Assembly (NCBI GenBank): GCA_016871155.1
Contig: VFZO01000036.1
Coordinates: 1 to 34,426, forward strand
Reading direction: 5' to 3'
Length of the DNA stretch: 34,426 nucleotides
DNA from: Acidobacteriota bacterium
GTDB taxonomy: Bacteria > Acidobacteriota > Terriglobia > Bryobacterales > Bryobacteraceae
The position numbers were made by a program, and so were the translations under genes. The first letter of the stretch is position 1, and each line of letters starts with the position of its first letter. The notes below the pieces were generated by a model that did not search any database, was not told where the DNA came from, and saw only the letters and a list, made by a program, of their open reading frames with translations. This document shows, piece after piece, positions 1 through 8,103 of the stretch.

Positions 1-294
1 GATGTATCCGTACCCACCGCTGGCGTTGACTCTCGCCGTACCGGTCAAGGTCCAACCCAGCGTATTTGCATCGGCCAGTTGTTGCGGTGTGAGCGCAGAG
101 ACGAAGTAGCCGCAGCAGGTGTTCCCGGTCATACGAAGCGCGGGCAGACCCTCGTCCGTAACTACTTGGGCCGAGAGTACACCGCCGTCGCTGCTGAAAC
201 CCTGCGCTCCGGGTAAGCCACCGCTGGGGTCATAAATCTTGATAACGCCAGCCTGCAAAGCGGCGGCGCAAAGAAAAGGGACAAATAGTCTCAT
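1..294 (-). CDS. Secreted protein of unknown function, 3' end beyond window
   Basis: The minus strand is open for all 98 codons from an ATG at 294 to the left edge, so only the N-terminal part is present. The protein begins MRLFVPFLCAAALQAG, a short signal peptide, followed by a mature part rich in Gly, Ser and Thr (IKIYDPSGGLPGAQGF). A later stretch, NTCCGYFVSALTPQQL, contains adjacent cysteines. A GAGGAG Shine-Dalgarno lies 11 nt before the ATG, which supports this start. The composition resembles extracellular beta-sandwich proteins of Acidobacteriota, but I do not recognise the family. It shares direction with the next gene, but the sulfatase stop lies 93 bp upstream of this start, so it may have its own promoter there. 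Confidence 0.7.
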   Translation of the reverse strand, partial: MRLFVPFLCAAALQAGVIKIYDPSGGLPGAQGFSSDGGVLSAQVVTDEGLPALRMTGNTCCGYFVSALTPQQLADANTLGWTLTGTARVNASGGYGYI

Positions 295-387
295 CGGTTG
301 TGAATCTCCTCAGCACCCATAGGCGCGAACCGTTCACAAATCGGGAAAACAAATTTGCACCGGCCGTAAAATCGGTACGCCCAGTAC

Positions 388-1989
388 CTACTTGGCCGCC
401 GTCCGATTTCCCATCAGCGCCTTTGAACTGAGCGGCGCAGCCTCCCGCACCCGCACGTACTCCGCGTCCACCTTGCTCCACAACGCCGCCATCTCCGCGG
501 CCTTGGCCTGATTCTGGGCGATGACGTTTTTTTGCTCGCTGCGGTCACGCCGCATATCGTACATCTCCCACGGCGAGTCCTTCCCCGCCGCCACGATCTT
601 CCAATCGCCGGCCCGCAGCGCGCGATTGTTCGAGTGGTTGAAGTAGATGTAGTCGCGCTCCAAACTGCCGTCCTTCTGGAACACCGGCGCCAGGGAACGC
701 CCTCGCATCGTTGGCTCGCCCGCCTCCGCCTTCGGCGTTCCGCCGCCAGCCAGGTCGATCATCGTCGGCACGACGTCGATCAGATGGCCCGGAGTGTGAC
801 GAATTTTTCCCTTGTCCTTGATTCCCGCCGGCCAGTGCACAATGAGCGGCGAAGAGATACCGCCCTCATGCACCCAGCTCTTGTGCAGGCGGAACGGCGC
901 GTTCGAAGCACTGGCCCAACCCGGACCCAGGCACAAATGGGACGCGCCAGCACCCGGCCGCGCCTTCGGATCGTGCCCGTCGTTGCGAATCATCTGCTCG
1001 GAACTCGCGCCGTTATCGGACAGGAACATCACCACCGTATTGTCCAATTCGCCCGATTGCCGCAGAGTTTCCAGCACGCGGCCGATCTCGCGATCCATGC
1101 GCGTGATCATCGCCGCGTGAATCGCCATCTTCAAACGCTGAAATTTCTTCTGTTCCGGCGTCAACGAGGCCCACGGCACCGCCGCGGCCACCTCGCCCGG
1201 ACCGATCTGCGCGATCAGCTCGGCGTCCTTTGTGTTCCAGGCGGGCCGCATCTCCGGCTCCAGCACCGAAAGCGGACAGTTCACCAGACCCATTTTTCGC
1301 AGCCGGCTATGACGGCGCTCGCGCTGCGCGTCCCACCCTTCGGCGAACTTGTCCTTATACATGTCGATGTCTTCCTGCAGCGCGTGCAGCGGAAAATGCG
1401 GCGCCGTGAATGCCAGGTACATGTAGAAAGGCTTCGCGGGGCTGTGGCCGCGCAAAAACCGGATCGCGTGATCCGCGATGTTGATCGTCGCGTAGAAGTT
1501 GTCGTCCGCCGTTGGCCGCGGCAGAGGTTCATCGTCCAGGAAATGCTGGCGCGGCGTGTAGAAGCGATCCTGATCCTGCAGCAGGTACGAACGGTCGAAA
1601 CCACCGCCGGCCACAGGCTTGAACTTGATGTGCCATTTGCCCACGTGATAGCTGCTGTAGCCCAGCGGCCGCAAATGATCCGGCGCCAGCTTCGTCCACG
1701 CCGGAATGCGGCCCGGCGTCATGATGTCGCAGGCGTTCTGCTGGGCGTAGTAGCCCGTCAAAATGCAGTTGCGCGAAGGTCCGCAGCGCGCCGTCGAATA
1801 CATCTGACTGAATCGCAGCCCGCCGTTGGCCAGCCGGTCCAGGTTCGGCGTCTCTACTTCGCCGCCGTAGCAGCCCGCGTCCGAGAACCCCATGTCGTCG
1901 GCCAGGATAATCAGGAAATTCGGCTTCTTCGCAGCGGCCGGAGCCGCCGCCGCGCCCATCGACTGGAGAAAGGTTCTTCGATTCAGCAT
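388..1989 (-). CDS. Sulfatase (formylglycine-dependent, arylsulfatase A-like), exported
   Basis: This 533-residue protein belongs to the alkaline-phosphatase-like sulfatase superfamily and should hydrolyse sulfate esters, probably on glycans, in the periplasm. It starts MLNRRTFLQSMGAAAA, a Tat-like signal. The metal-binding ADDMGFSD has D31/D32. The signature C69-G-P-S-R73 is the site where Cys would be converted to formylglycine. GKWH at 117-120, APHFP near 197 and SDNG with D325/N326 are further conserved active-site motifs. Length is normal for the family. The modifying enzyme (FGE) is not in the window. The gene is last in a four-gene operon and starts 2 bp after the PIG-L gene stop, so the two are probably co-translated. 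The substrate cannot be told from sequence; arylsulfatase, glucosamine-6-sulfatase and similar are all possible. Confidence 0.93.
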   Translation of the reverse strand: MLNRRTFLQSMGAAAAPAAAKKPNFLIILADDMGFSDAGCYGGEVETPNLDRLANGGLRFSQMYSTARCGPSRNCILTGYYAQQNACDIMTPGRIPAWTKLAPDHLRPLGYSSYHVGKWHIKFKPVAGGGFDRSYLLQDQDRFYTPRQHFLDDEPLPRPTADDNFYATINIADHAIRFLRGHSPAKPFYMYLAFTAPHFPLHALQEDIDMYKDKFAEGWDAQRERRHSRLRKMGLVNCPLSVLEPEMRPAWNTKDAELIAQIGPGEVAAAVPWASLTPEQKKFQRLKMAIHAAMITRMDREIGRVLETLRQSGELDNTVVMFLSDNGASSEQMIRNDGHDPKARPGAGASHLCLGPGWASASNAPFRLHKSWVHEGGISSPLIVHWPAGIKDKGKIRHTPGHLIDVVPTMIDLAGGGTPKAEAGEPTMRGRSLAPVFQKDGSLERDYIYFNHSNNRALRAGDWKIVAAGKDSPWEMYDMRRDRSEQKNVIAQNQAKAAEMAALWSKVDAEYVRVREAAPLSSKALMGNRTAAK

Positions 1990-1991
1990 TC

Positions 1992-2954
1992 TTATAGTGG
2001 TACTGCGTTTTTCGACACGTAGTCATCCACGGGGCTTTCGTCGCGCGCTACATAGTGGAAAACCTCGGCGTATTTCACTCCATACTGTTTGCCTCGGACG
2101 CGATCCCGCGACAGCGCAAAGTGTCTGGTGTACTCGCGGTTCGCCGTCTCGTCGTCGGCGCCCAGAATGGGCAGTTTCTTGCCTTCCTTCGCCAGCCGGG
2201 CCTTCAACCGCGCCCCTGTATTGCCCGACGGGCCTTGGGTGACGTTCGCCAGATTCGCATAAACTTTCGCGTCGATGAAGCCGCTGATATCGACGGCGCG
2301 ATTCACGAGCTGCGGGCCGCGCGCGAAGTAGTAGGCGTCCTTCGGGCCGTAGGCGGTCAGCCCCGCTCGAAAGTGCTCCGGATAATCCCACGGGCTCGCG
2401 GCCATCCAGAACGCCGACTCCACAGCCTTGGCCGCGACGGTGTGATCCGGATTCCTCTCATACAGCGCCGATGGATCGTAGACCAGCACCGTATCCACCT
2501 TCAACAAACGGAACAGGAAGATCAGGCGCGCCCGAATCTCCACGATCGGCCAGGCGTCCATGTTGTGGTTCGGGTAGTTCAGAAAGAACGACTCCTTGCA
2601 CTTTAACCGCCGGCCGACGTCCACAGTATCCCGCTCGTTGCGGTACACAATGTCGCCGATCGACGAGCCCGCGCCGGCCATCGAATCGTCCGAAAGCGTG
2701 ATGAGGTAACCGGTGTACCCCTCGTCGATCAGCTTCAGCACAGTCCCGCCGGCGAAGATCGGAATATCGTCGCAATGCGGCTGAATGGCCGCCAGGACTT
2801 TCCCTTTGTGCGGCTGCCCGGCGGCGCGGCGTTCCACCGTGACCTGCATTTGGTACGCCACCGGGCCCGTGCCGCCCGATTCGTACTCCCTCTCGATATT
2901 TGGTTCGGCGGCCTGGAAGGCCAGACCCGATTCGAAAAACTGGCGGCGTTTCAT
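1992..2954 (-). CDS. PIG-L/LmbE family zinc deacetylase, exported
   Basis: This 320-residue protein is of the PIG-L/LmbE type, zinc enzymes that remove N-acetyl groups from sugars such as N-acetylglucosamine derivatives. The first metal motif is QPHCDD (H60, D62, D63), a variant of the usual HPDD with Cys in place of Pro. It is followed by a GGT turn. The second motif is NPDH at 168-171, giving H171. The N-terminus MKRRQFFESGLAFQAAEP looks like a very short Tat-type signal with little hydrophobic core, so export is likely but not certain. It sits 3 bp downstream of the TonB-dependent receptor and 2 bp upstream of the sulfatase. That arrangement suggests it removes acyl groups from the same amino-sugar or glycan ligand. 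Confidence 0.88.
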   Translation of the reverse strand: MKRRQFFESGLAFQAAEPNIEREYESGGTGPVAYQMQVTVERRAAGQPHKGKVLAAIQPHCDDIPIFAGGTVLKLIDEGYTGYLITLSDDSMAGAGSSIGDIVYRNERDTVDVGRRLKCKESFFLNYPNHNMDAWPIVEIRARLIFLFRLLKVDTVLVYDPSALYERNPDHTVAAKAVESAFWMAASPWDYPEHFRAGLTAYGPKDAYYFARGPQLVNRAVDISGFIDAKVYANLANVTQGPSGNTGARLKARLAKEGKKLPILGADDETANREYTRHFALSRDRVRGKQYGVKYAEVFHYVARDESPVDDYVSKNAVPL

Positions 2955-2957
2955 TCC

Positions 2958-5900
2958 TTAGAATGTAAACCGAAGCGCCATCTGAATGTTGCGCGGCGCG
3001 CCGCCGGCCAACACTTGCCCGAACTGCGGCGTGCCGACGGTCGTGCTGGCGCCGCGGCCTACAGCCTTCGCCGGCGTGTTGAAAAAGTTATTGATGTCGG
3101 CCCGAAGCTGCACATTCATGCGCTCACCGATCGGCTGATTCCGGATCAGCGCGATGTCCCAGTTCCTTCTGCCGAAGTCGCGCAGTTGCGGTTGCGTCAC
3201 CGAATCGGTGGGGATGGTAAACGCCGGAGCGTTCGCGAAAGCGGTTGTGTCGAAGTAGCGGCCCGTCGTCCGCTGTTCGGGGGCGATCACCGGATCCTTC
3301 AAGCGGTTCGCGCGGCCGGAACTCAGCGAAAAGTCGAACAGGTTGGTATTCTCCGCACCCACAATGCGCAGCGGCACGCCGCTCTGGAACACGGTGATGC
3401 CGCTCACCTGCCAATTGCCGATCACCTTCGCCGCCACGCCGTTCGACGCCCACTTCTTGCCTTTGCCGAACGGGAGATCGTAGAGGTAGCTCACCACCAG
3501 CCTTTGCGGAATATCGTTCGGCTCCAGCGTTCGCGAATATCGCGGATCATACCGCGCGTTGTGCGGGAACACCTCGCCGGCGTCGGATTCGAACACGTTG
3601 GCAATGGTTTTCGAGATGGTGTAGCCGGCCGACAGCGTCAGTCCGTTGCTGTACTTCTTATCAAGCTGCAGTTGCATGCTGTGATAGTTCCCGTCGCCGT
3701 ACCCGTCGCGTGGAATCAGCACCTGCAAATACTGCGGATAGGGCCGAAGCAATTGGCGAAGCTGAACGGTTCGGAACGACAGATTGCCGGTGGTGATTCT
3801 GCCGAAATACGGGTTTGGCACCTGCTCCAATAGCCGCGAACCGAGGGAAAGCAGCAGCGGATCGTTCTGGTTGTAGAAGCGGTTCTGCGCAATGCGGGTA
3901 ATCCTGTTCCCTACGTAGCCAACCTGCAGCATGATCGTAGGCGTCAGTTCCCGCTGAATATTGAAAGTCCAGTTCGCGACGTGCGGCAGCGGATGGTAGC
4001 GGTTAAACGTTCGCAGGTTCTGCCCGGCGAACGTGCTGTCGCGCGCCGGCGCCGGCAATCCGGCGGCGAACGGGTTGGACCAGGACCCACCCGCAGGAGG
4101 CGTATTCGGCAGCGGACTGGGCGCGCCGAGGCTGCCCTCAAAAAGCGTGAAGAGCCCATTGCCCCAATCCGACGTGCCGGCGTTCAGCGAATCGCTGGCC
4201 GCATAAAAATATCCGCCGCTCACCCGGAACACGGTCTTTGCGCCCATTCGATAAGCGATTCCGACGCGCGGCGCGAAGTTCTTCCGTTGCGGATCGGTCT
4301 GATACTGTCCGGGTTGCAGAAACTTATAGGTTCCTTTCGCGCCCGTCACGGGTTCGGTCCCGTCGAAATCAAAGTAGCCGACGCGCCCGTGTTTCTCGGC
4401 CCATGGCGTCGTGTACTCATAACGGAAACCCAGGTTGAAAGTCAGATTCTTCGTCACCTGCACGTCGTCCTGAAAATACAGACCGTAGAAGCGGCGATAC
4501 AGCGTGAGCGCCGGATCGAAACTCTGCCGGTTGGAAATCGGAACTCCCAGCAGGAAGCTGGCAAAACCATGCCCGCCCGTTGTCGTGCGGGTATTCGCGT
4601 CCGGGCCCTGGGTGTAAAGGCGGTCAAAGAAGTATGCGCCCGACGGAGAGTTTGTTGCAAAGGTATTCAGGCGGAGCAGCTGGCCCTCGAATCCGAACTT
4701 GTACTTGTGGCGGTTCATCATCTTCGTCACGTGATACTGGGCGTGCCAAGTCTGTTGGGGGGTTCGAGACTGGTTCGCGCCGTTCAATCCGCTGACCTCG
4801 GCCGCGCTGCCGCTGGTTACTGAGAGGCCGGTGCCTACCGTATACTGCGCCACGCTGATGTTCGGAAACGGCCGGTAGCCCATCGCCGCTACGACGCTGG
4901 CCGGCAAGCCAAGGGTGTTGATGTCGAACCCTTTTCCGTCCCATTCACTCAAGCCGCCAATGCGGGTAAAGCTGAACCGCAGTTCGCCGAGCAGCGTTGG
5001 CGAAATGGTAGACGTCTCGCTCAGCAGGACGCTGTGCGCAGGCGACTCCGCAATTGTCTGGGGCACCAGCGCCACCATGCTCTGATCCAGGCCTCGAGAG
5101 AAGCTGTCGCTCAACCGGCCATTCACGCGGCCGAACAGGCGGTGGCGGTCGCTCAGATTGTGGTCCAGCCGGCCGACCCAAAGATCGTTTGCAGTTACAC
5201 GGCTTCCGGTAACGAAGAAGTTGTTGAATTGCGCGGGTCCCTCGCCGGGCCGGTTCGAGGCGGGCCAGAACGGCAGCACCTTCGACGACACTGCGTTAAT
5301 GCGCCCCGCCGGAATCCGGTTGCCGGGAAACGGGTCGCGCAGCACGCGCGCGGAATTCGCCGGATCCAATCGCGAAGTCGTCGGATCGTACACGAAAATT
5401 TGCCGGCTCTGCGGATCCAGCGTTCCATTGAAGTCCCCGGCCCGTTGCGCGGCCGTCGGCACCGTGTTCAAAGACTGGATCGGGCCGCTCTGCCGCGTGC
5501 GCTCGAAATTGCCAAAGAAGAATGTCCGGTTCCGCAGAATCGGGCCGCCTAGCGATCCGCCGTATTCGTTCCGCCGCAGAACGCCCTTTCGAATGCCCAC
5601 CCGATTGTTGCTCCAGCTATTCGCGTTCAGCACGTCGTTACGCAAATACTCATAGAGCGAACCGTGAAACTCGTTGCTGCCGGACTTCGTCACCAGGTTC
5701 ACCACTCCGCCGGCTGCGCGGCCAAACTCGGCCGCATAGGTCGCTGTATCGACGCGATACTCCGCGACCGACTCCATCGGAATCGTAAACGCCGATTTCG
5801 AGTTCACTGTCGCACGGCTCTCGCCGCCATCGGTCAGTACGGCGTTGTCGCGCGCCAGTCCTCCACTCATCTTCGCGTTCGTCGCGTCGCCGTTGGTGTC

Positions 5901-6383
5901 GCCCTGCACGGGCGTCACGCCTGGCAGCAGCGAAACCAGTTGCAACACGTTCCGCCCAATCAGCGGCAGACCGTTAATTGTCGAGGTCGATAGAACCTTT
6001 CCCAGAGCGGTCGTTTGCGACTCCAACAGCACCTGGCTCGCCTTCACCTCCACGACTTCGGCCACCGAGCCCACTTCCATCGAAATGTCGACCGTGGCCG
6101 TCAGGCCCACGCCCAAATTGATTCCGGTTACCACCGATGGCTTAAAGCCGGCGTGTTCCACGCGTAGGTCATAGTGACCCGGATTCAGCGCGGTCAGGTA
6201 GTATATACCGGCGGCGTTCGTCGCCGTCTTCGACAGCACACCCGTCGCCGTATTGCGCAAACTAACCTGCGCGCCGACGATCAGTGCACCGGACTTGTCG
6301 AGAGCCGTTCCAGTCAGGGATGCACGCTCCCCTTGTGCCCAGAGTGTGGCCGCCAAAAGCGGCAAAACGAAGATCCGAGTCAT
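2958..6383 (-). CDS. TonB-dependent receptor, Oar-like, with carboxypeptidase-regulatory-like domain
   Basis: This intact 1141-residue outer-membrane protein has the layout of acidobacterial Oar-like receptors. Signal peptide MTRIFVLPLLAATLWAQ is followed by a CarboxypepD_reg-like beta-sandwich (about 20-105), a plug domain (about 110-235, with GLPLIGRNVLQL and later EFGRAAGGVVNLVTKSG) and a long beta-barrel. It ends in NIQMALRFTF; a terminal Phe is the usual signal for barrel assembly. It would bind a large ligand at the cell surface and import it with energy from TonB/ExbBD, which are not in the window. It lies between an esterase and a PIG-L deacetylase/sulfatase pair, 23 bp and 3 bp away, so the ligand is probably an acylated and sulfated carbohydrate. 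No SusD partner is present, as is usual in this lineage. Confidence 0.93.
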   Translation of the reverse strand: MTRIFVLPLLAATLWAQGERASLTGTALDKSGALIVGAQVSLRNTATGVLSKTATNAAGIYYLTALNPGHYDLRVEHAGFKPSVVTGINLGVGLTATVDISMEVGSVAEVVEVKASQVLLESQTTALGKVLSTSTINGLPLIGRNVLQLVSLLPGVTPVQGDTNGDATNAKMSGGLARDNAVLTDGGESRATVNSKSAFTIPMESVAEYRVDTATYAAEFGRAAGGVVNLVTKSGSNEFHGSLYEYLRNDVLNANSWSNNRVGIRKGVLRRNEYGGSLGGPILRNRTFFFGNFERTRQSGPIQSLNTVPTAAQRAGDFNGTLDPQSRQIFVYDPTTSRLDPANSARVLRDPFPGNRIPAGRINAVSSKVLPFWPASNRPGEGPAQFNNFFVTGSRVTANDLWVGRLDHNLSDRHRLFGRVNGRLSDSFSRGLDQSMVALVPQTIAESPAHSVLLSETSTISPTLLGELRFSFTRIGGLSEWDGKGFDINTLGLPASVVAAMGYRPFPNISVAQYTVGTGLSVTSGSAAEVSGLNGANQSRTPQQTWHAQYHVTKMMNRHKYKFGFEGQLLRLNTFATNSPSGAYFFDRLYTQGPDANTRTTTGGHGFASFLLGVPISNRQSFDPALTLYRRFYGLYFQDDVQVTKNLTFNLGFRYEYTTPWAEKHGRVGYFDFDGTEPVTGAKGTYKFLQPGQYQTDPQRKNFAPRVGIAYRMGAKTVFRVSGGYFYAASDSLNAGTSDWGNGLFTLFEGSLGAPSPLPNTPPAGGSWSNPFAAGLPAPARDSTFAGQNLRTFNRYHPLPHVANWTFNIQRELTPTIMLQVGYVGNRITRIAQNRFYNQNDPLLLSLGSRLLEQVPNPYFGRITTGNLSFRTVQLRQLLRPYPQYLQVLIPRDGYGDGNYHSMQLQLDKKYSNGLTLSAGYTISKTIANVFESDAGEVFPHNARYDPRYSRTLEPNDIPQRLVVSYLYDLPFGKGKKWASNGVAAKVIGNWQVSGITVFQSGVPLRIVGAENTNLFDFSLSSGRANRLKDPVIAPEQRTTGRYFDTTAFANAPAFTIPTDSVTQPQLRDFGRRNWDIALIRNQPIGERMNVQLRADINNFFNTPAKAVGRGASTTVGTPQFGQVLAGGAPRNIQMALRFTF

Positions 6384-6406
6384 AGGCCCGGATCATATCA
6401 AATCCG

Positions 6407-8065
6407 TCACAAAGGCGGACGCGGCAGTTTCTCCGGCTTCGCCACGCTCACACCCTTCACCTTGACCGGACGCCGGTACAACGTGCCGTCCGCCGTCAGC
6501 GCATAAAGTTGATCGAAACCGGCACCGCCAAACGCAACCGCCGCCACCGCTACGCGCCCGCCGGGGGAATGCAGCAGGGCCGCCACGCGCCCGTTCGCTT
6601 CGCACATCTGAATGCCGGCCGCCGACGCGAAGTACACCTGACCGATCGAATCGAACACGGCCCCGCTCACGCCGCTCATCCAGCCCGACTCCGGAAGCTC
6701 CAATCGATAGAACGGCGCGCCGTTGGTTAATCCGCCATCGGCGCCGATCTGGAACGACCAACTGAACCGCGAACCGGCGTCCGTCACTACCACCATCGCC
6801 TGATCCGGCGACAGCGCCACGCCGGACGGCATCGCGAACTCCACGCCGGTCACGTACTTTGGCTTCCGGTCCGCGCCCATCCATCCCACGCGACGGCCTG
6901 CGCCATCGGCAAAGTATGTCACGCCTTTCGCCGATACCGCGATCGCCGTCCTGCCCGATCCATGCACCTTGCCGTTCGTGTCCACGGCGATCACCGCGCC
7001 CGGCGCCGCTCCGGCTGCCACTCCGTCTTTGAACAGCTTTCCGTTCCGCACCGAGTACACCGCGCCATCCGGCCCTACGGCCATCGCCGACGCCGATCCG
7101 ATTTTCTCCCATGGCCGCGCCGCCGAGACAACCGACGAAACCTTGCCGCGCGGATCCCAGTCCGGCCCGCCCATCGCCGCCGGTTCGCGGACCGTCACCG
7201 GCCCCGTCCATAGCCAGCGCATCGCGTCTGGCAGTATCGCCGCGCCGTGTTTCATGTTGTGCGCTTCATCGCCCAGTTCGAATCGGACGGCATAACCGGC
7301 GAATTGCATCGCCTCGTACATCACCTGGTTGTTTATGGGCCAACTGCCGGCGTAGAACGTTCCGTAGGGTTGATTCGGCGCGATATGGTCGTGCTTGCCC
7401 GCCTGCAGGAACACGCGCAGGGGCTTCGCCTCGGACCGCCGGATCAGTGCGGCAAACGAATCGCCGCCTTTCATCGACACATACGTTCCGATAAAGCTCA
7501 GCACTCTCCGGAACTGATCCGGACGGTGCCACGCGGCTACCAGCGCGCCCACGGCCCCGGTGCTGACGCCGTAAATACCCCGGTCGTCCGGGTTCGTGGA
7601 AAGGTTGTAGGTCTTGGCCACCTCCGGTATCAGTTCGCCGACTAGAAAGCTGGAATACCGGTCGCTCAGCGAATCGTACTCGTAGCAGCGCTCAAACCGC
7701 CCTTGCGCATCCTCCCGGATCGCAGGCAGAACGCCGGGATCAACAAAAATGCCAATCATCGGCGGCAGTTCTTTCTTGTGAATCAAATTGTCCAGCACCG
7801 CCGGCACGCGAACGCCCTGGCCAAGCGCCCCGCTGCCATCCAGAAACACCATGAAGGCGGTGGGTTTTGCGCCGTCGTACTGTGCCGGCACGTACAGCGA
7901 AAAGTTGTGCGGAACCCCCGGAAACTGCTTGCCCGGCTTCAACACATGCTTCGTCACGACGCCCTTGGGCACGCCTTCGCGCGGCTGGGAGTCCGGACCC
8001 AGTGAATACTCGGCGGCGCCTGCCGCCACCACGGGCCAAATTAGAGCAAAAAATTTCAGTCTCAT
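6407..8065 (-). CDS. Esterase (alpha/beta hydrolase) fused to SMP-30/NHL-like propeller, secreted
   Basis: This 552-residue protein has two parts. Residues about 20-300 resemble the enterochelin-esterase/putative esterase family. They contain the nucleophile motif G166-V-S168-T-G170, the sequence FLQAGKHDH as a likely acid region, and GDEAHNMKHG with the candidate catalytic His. Residues about 310-552 contain repeated AMAVGPDGAVYSV and SGVALSPDQAMVVVTDA segments typical of SMP-30/gluconolactonase/NHL propellers. The N-terminus MRLKFFALIWPVVAAGAAE is a signal peptide. It is the first gene of the operon running to 388, 23 bp ahead of the receptor. The esterase half probably releases acyl or aryl groups from the imported ligand; the propeller may bind or lactonise sugar. 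No Shine-Dalgarno precedes the ATG. Confidence 0.88.
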   Translation of the reverse strand: MRLKFFALIWPVVAAGAAEYSLGPDSQPREGVPKGVVTKHVLKPGKQFPGVPHNFSLYVPAQYDGAKPTAFMVFLDGSGALGQGVRVPAVLDNLIHKKELPPMIGIFVDPGVLPAIREDAQGRFERCYEYDSLSDRYSSFLVGELIPEVAKTYNLSTNPDDRGIYGVSTGAVGALVAAWHRPDQFRRVLSFIGTYVSMKGGDSFAALIRRSEAKPLRVFLQAGKHDHIAPNQPYGTFYAGSWPINNQVMYEAMQFAGYAVRFELGDEAHNMKHGAAILPDAMRWLWTGPVTVREPAAMGGPDWDPRGKVSSVVSAARPWEKIGSASAMAVGPDGAVYSVRNGKLFKDGVAAGAAPGAVIAVDTNGKVHGSGRTAIAVSAKGVTYFADGAGRRVGWMGADRKPKYVTGVEFAMPSGVALSPDQAMVVVTDAGSRFSWSFQIGADGGLTNGAPFYRLELPESGWMSGVSGAVFDSIGQVYFASAAGIQMCEANGRVAALLHSPGGRVAVAAVAFGGAGFDQLYALTADGTLYRRPVKVKGVSVAKPEKLPRPPL

Positions 8066-8103
8066 GTTGTGAAGGGGTAGGCGTATTTTATAAGATTCTA
8101 TTC
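8066..8103. promoter_or_regulatory. 38-bp divergent promoter region with overlapping -10 elements
   Basis: This is the whole gap between the divergent esterase operon and the receptor at 8104. Reading plus, TTGTGA (8067-8072) is followed after 16 nt by TATAAG (8089-8094), 9 nt before the receptor ATG. Reading minus, the same AT stretch gives TATAAAAT. Neither ATG has a purine-rich Shine-Dalgarno. A near-leaderless plus transcript and a short-leader minus transcript are inferred. Confidence 0.5.

Noticed and set aside
532-2022. 496-codon open frame on the plus strand opposite the sulfatase
   Set aside because: It is an antisense shadow caused by high GC at third codon positions; its Arg/Ala/Val-rich translation has no motif, and the sulfatase on the other strand is clear.
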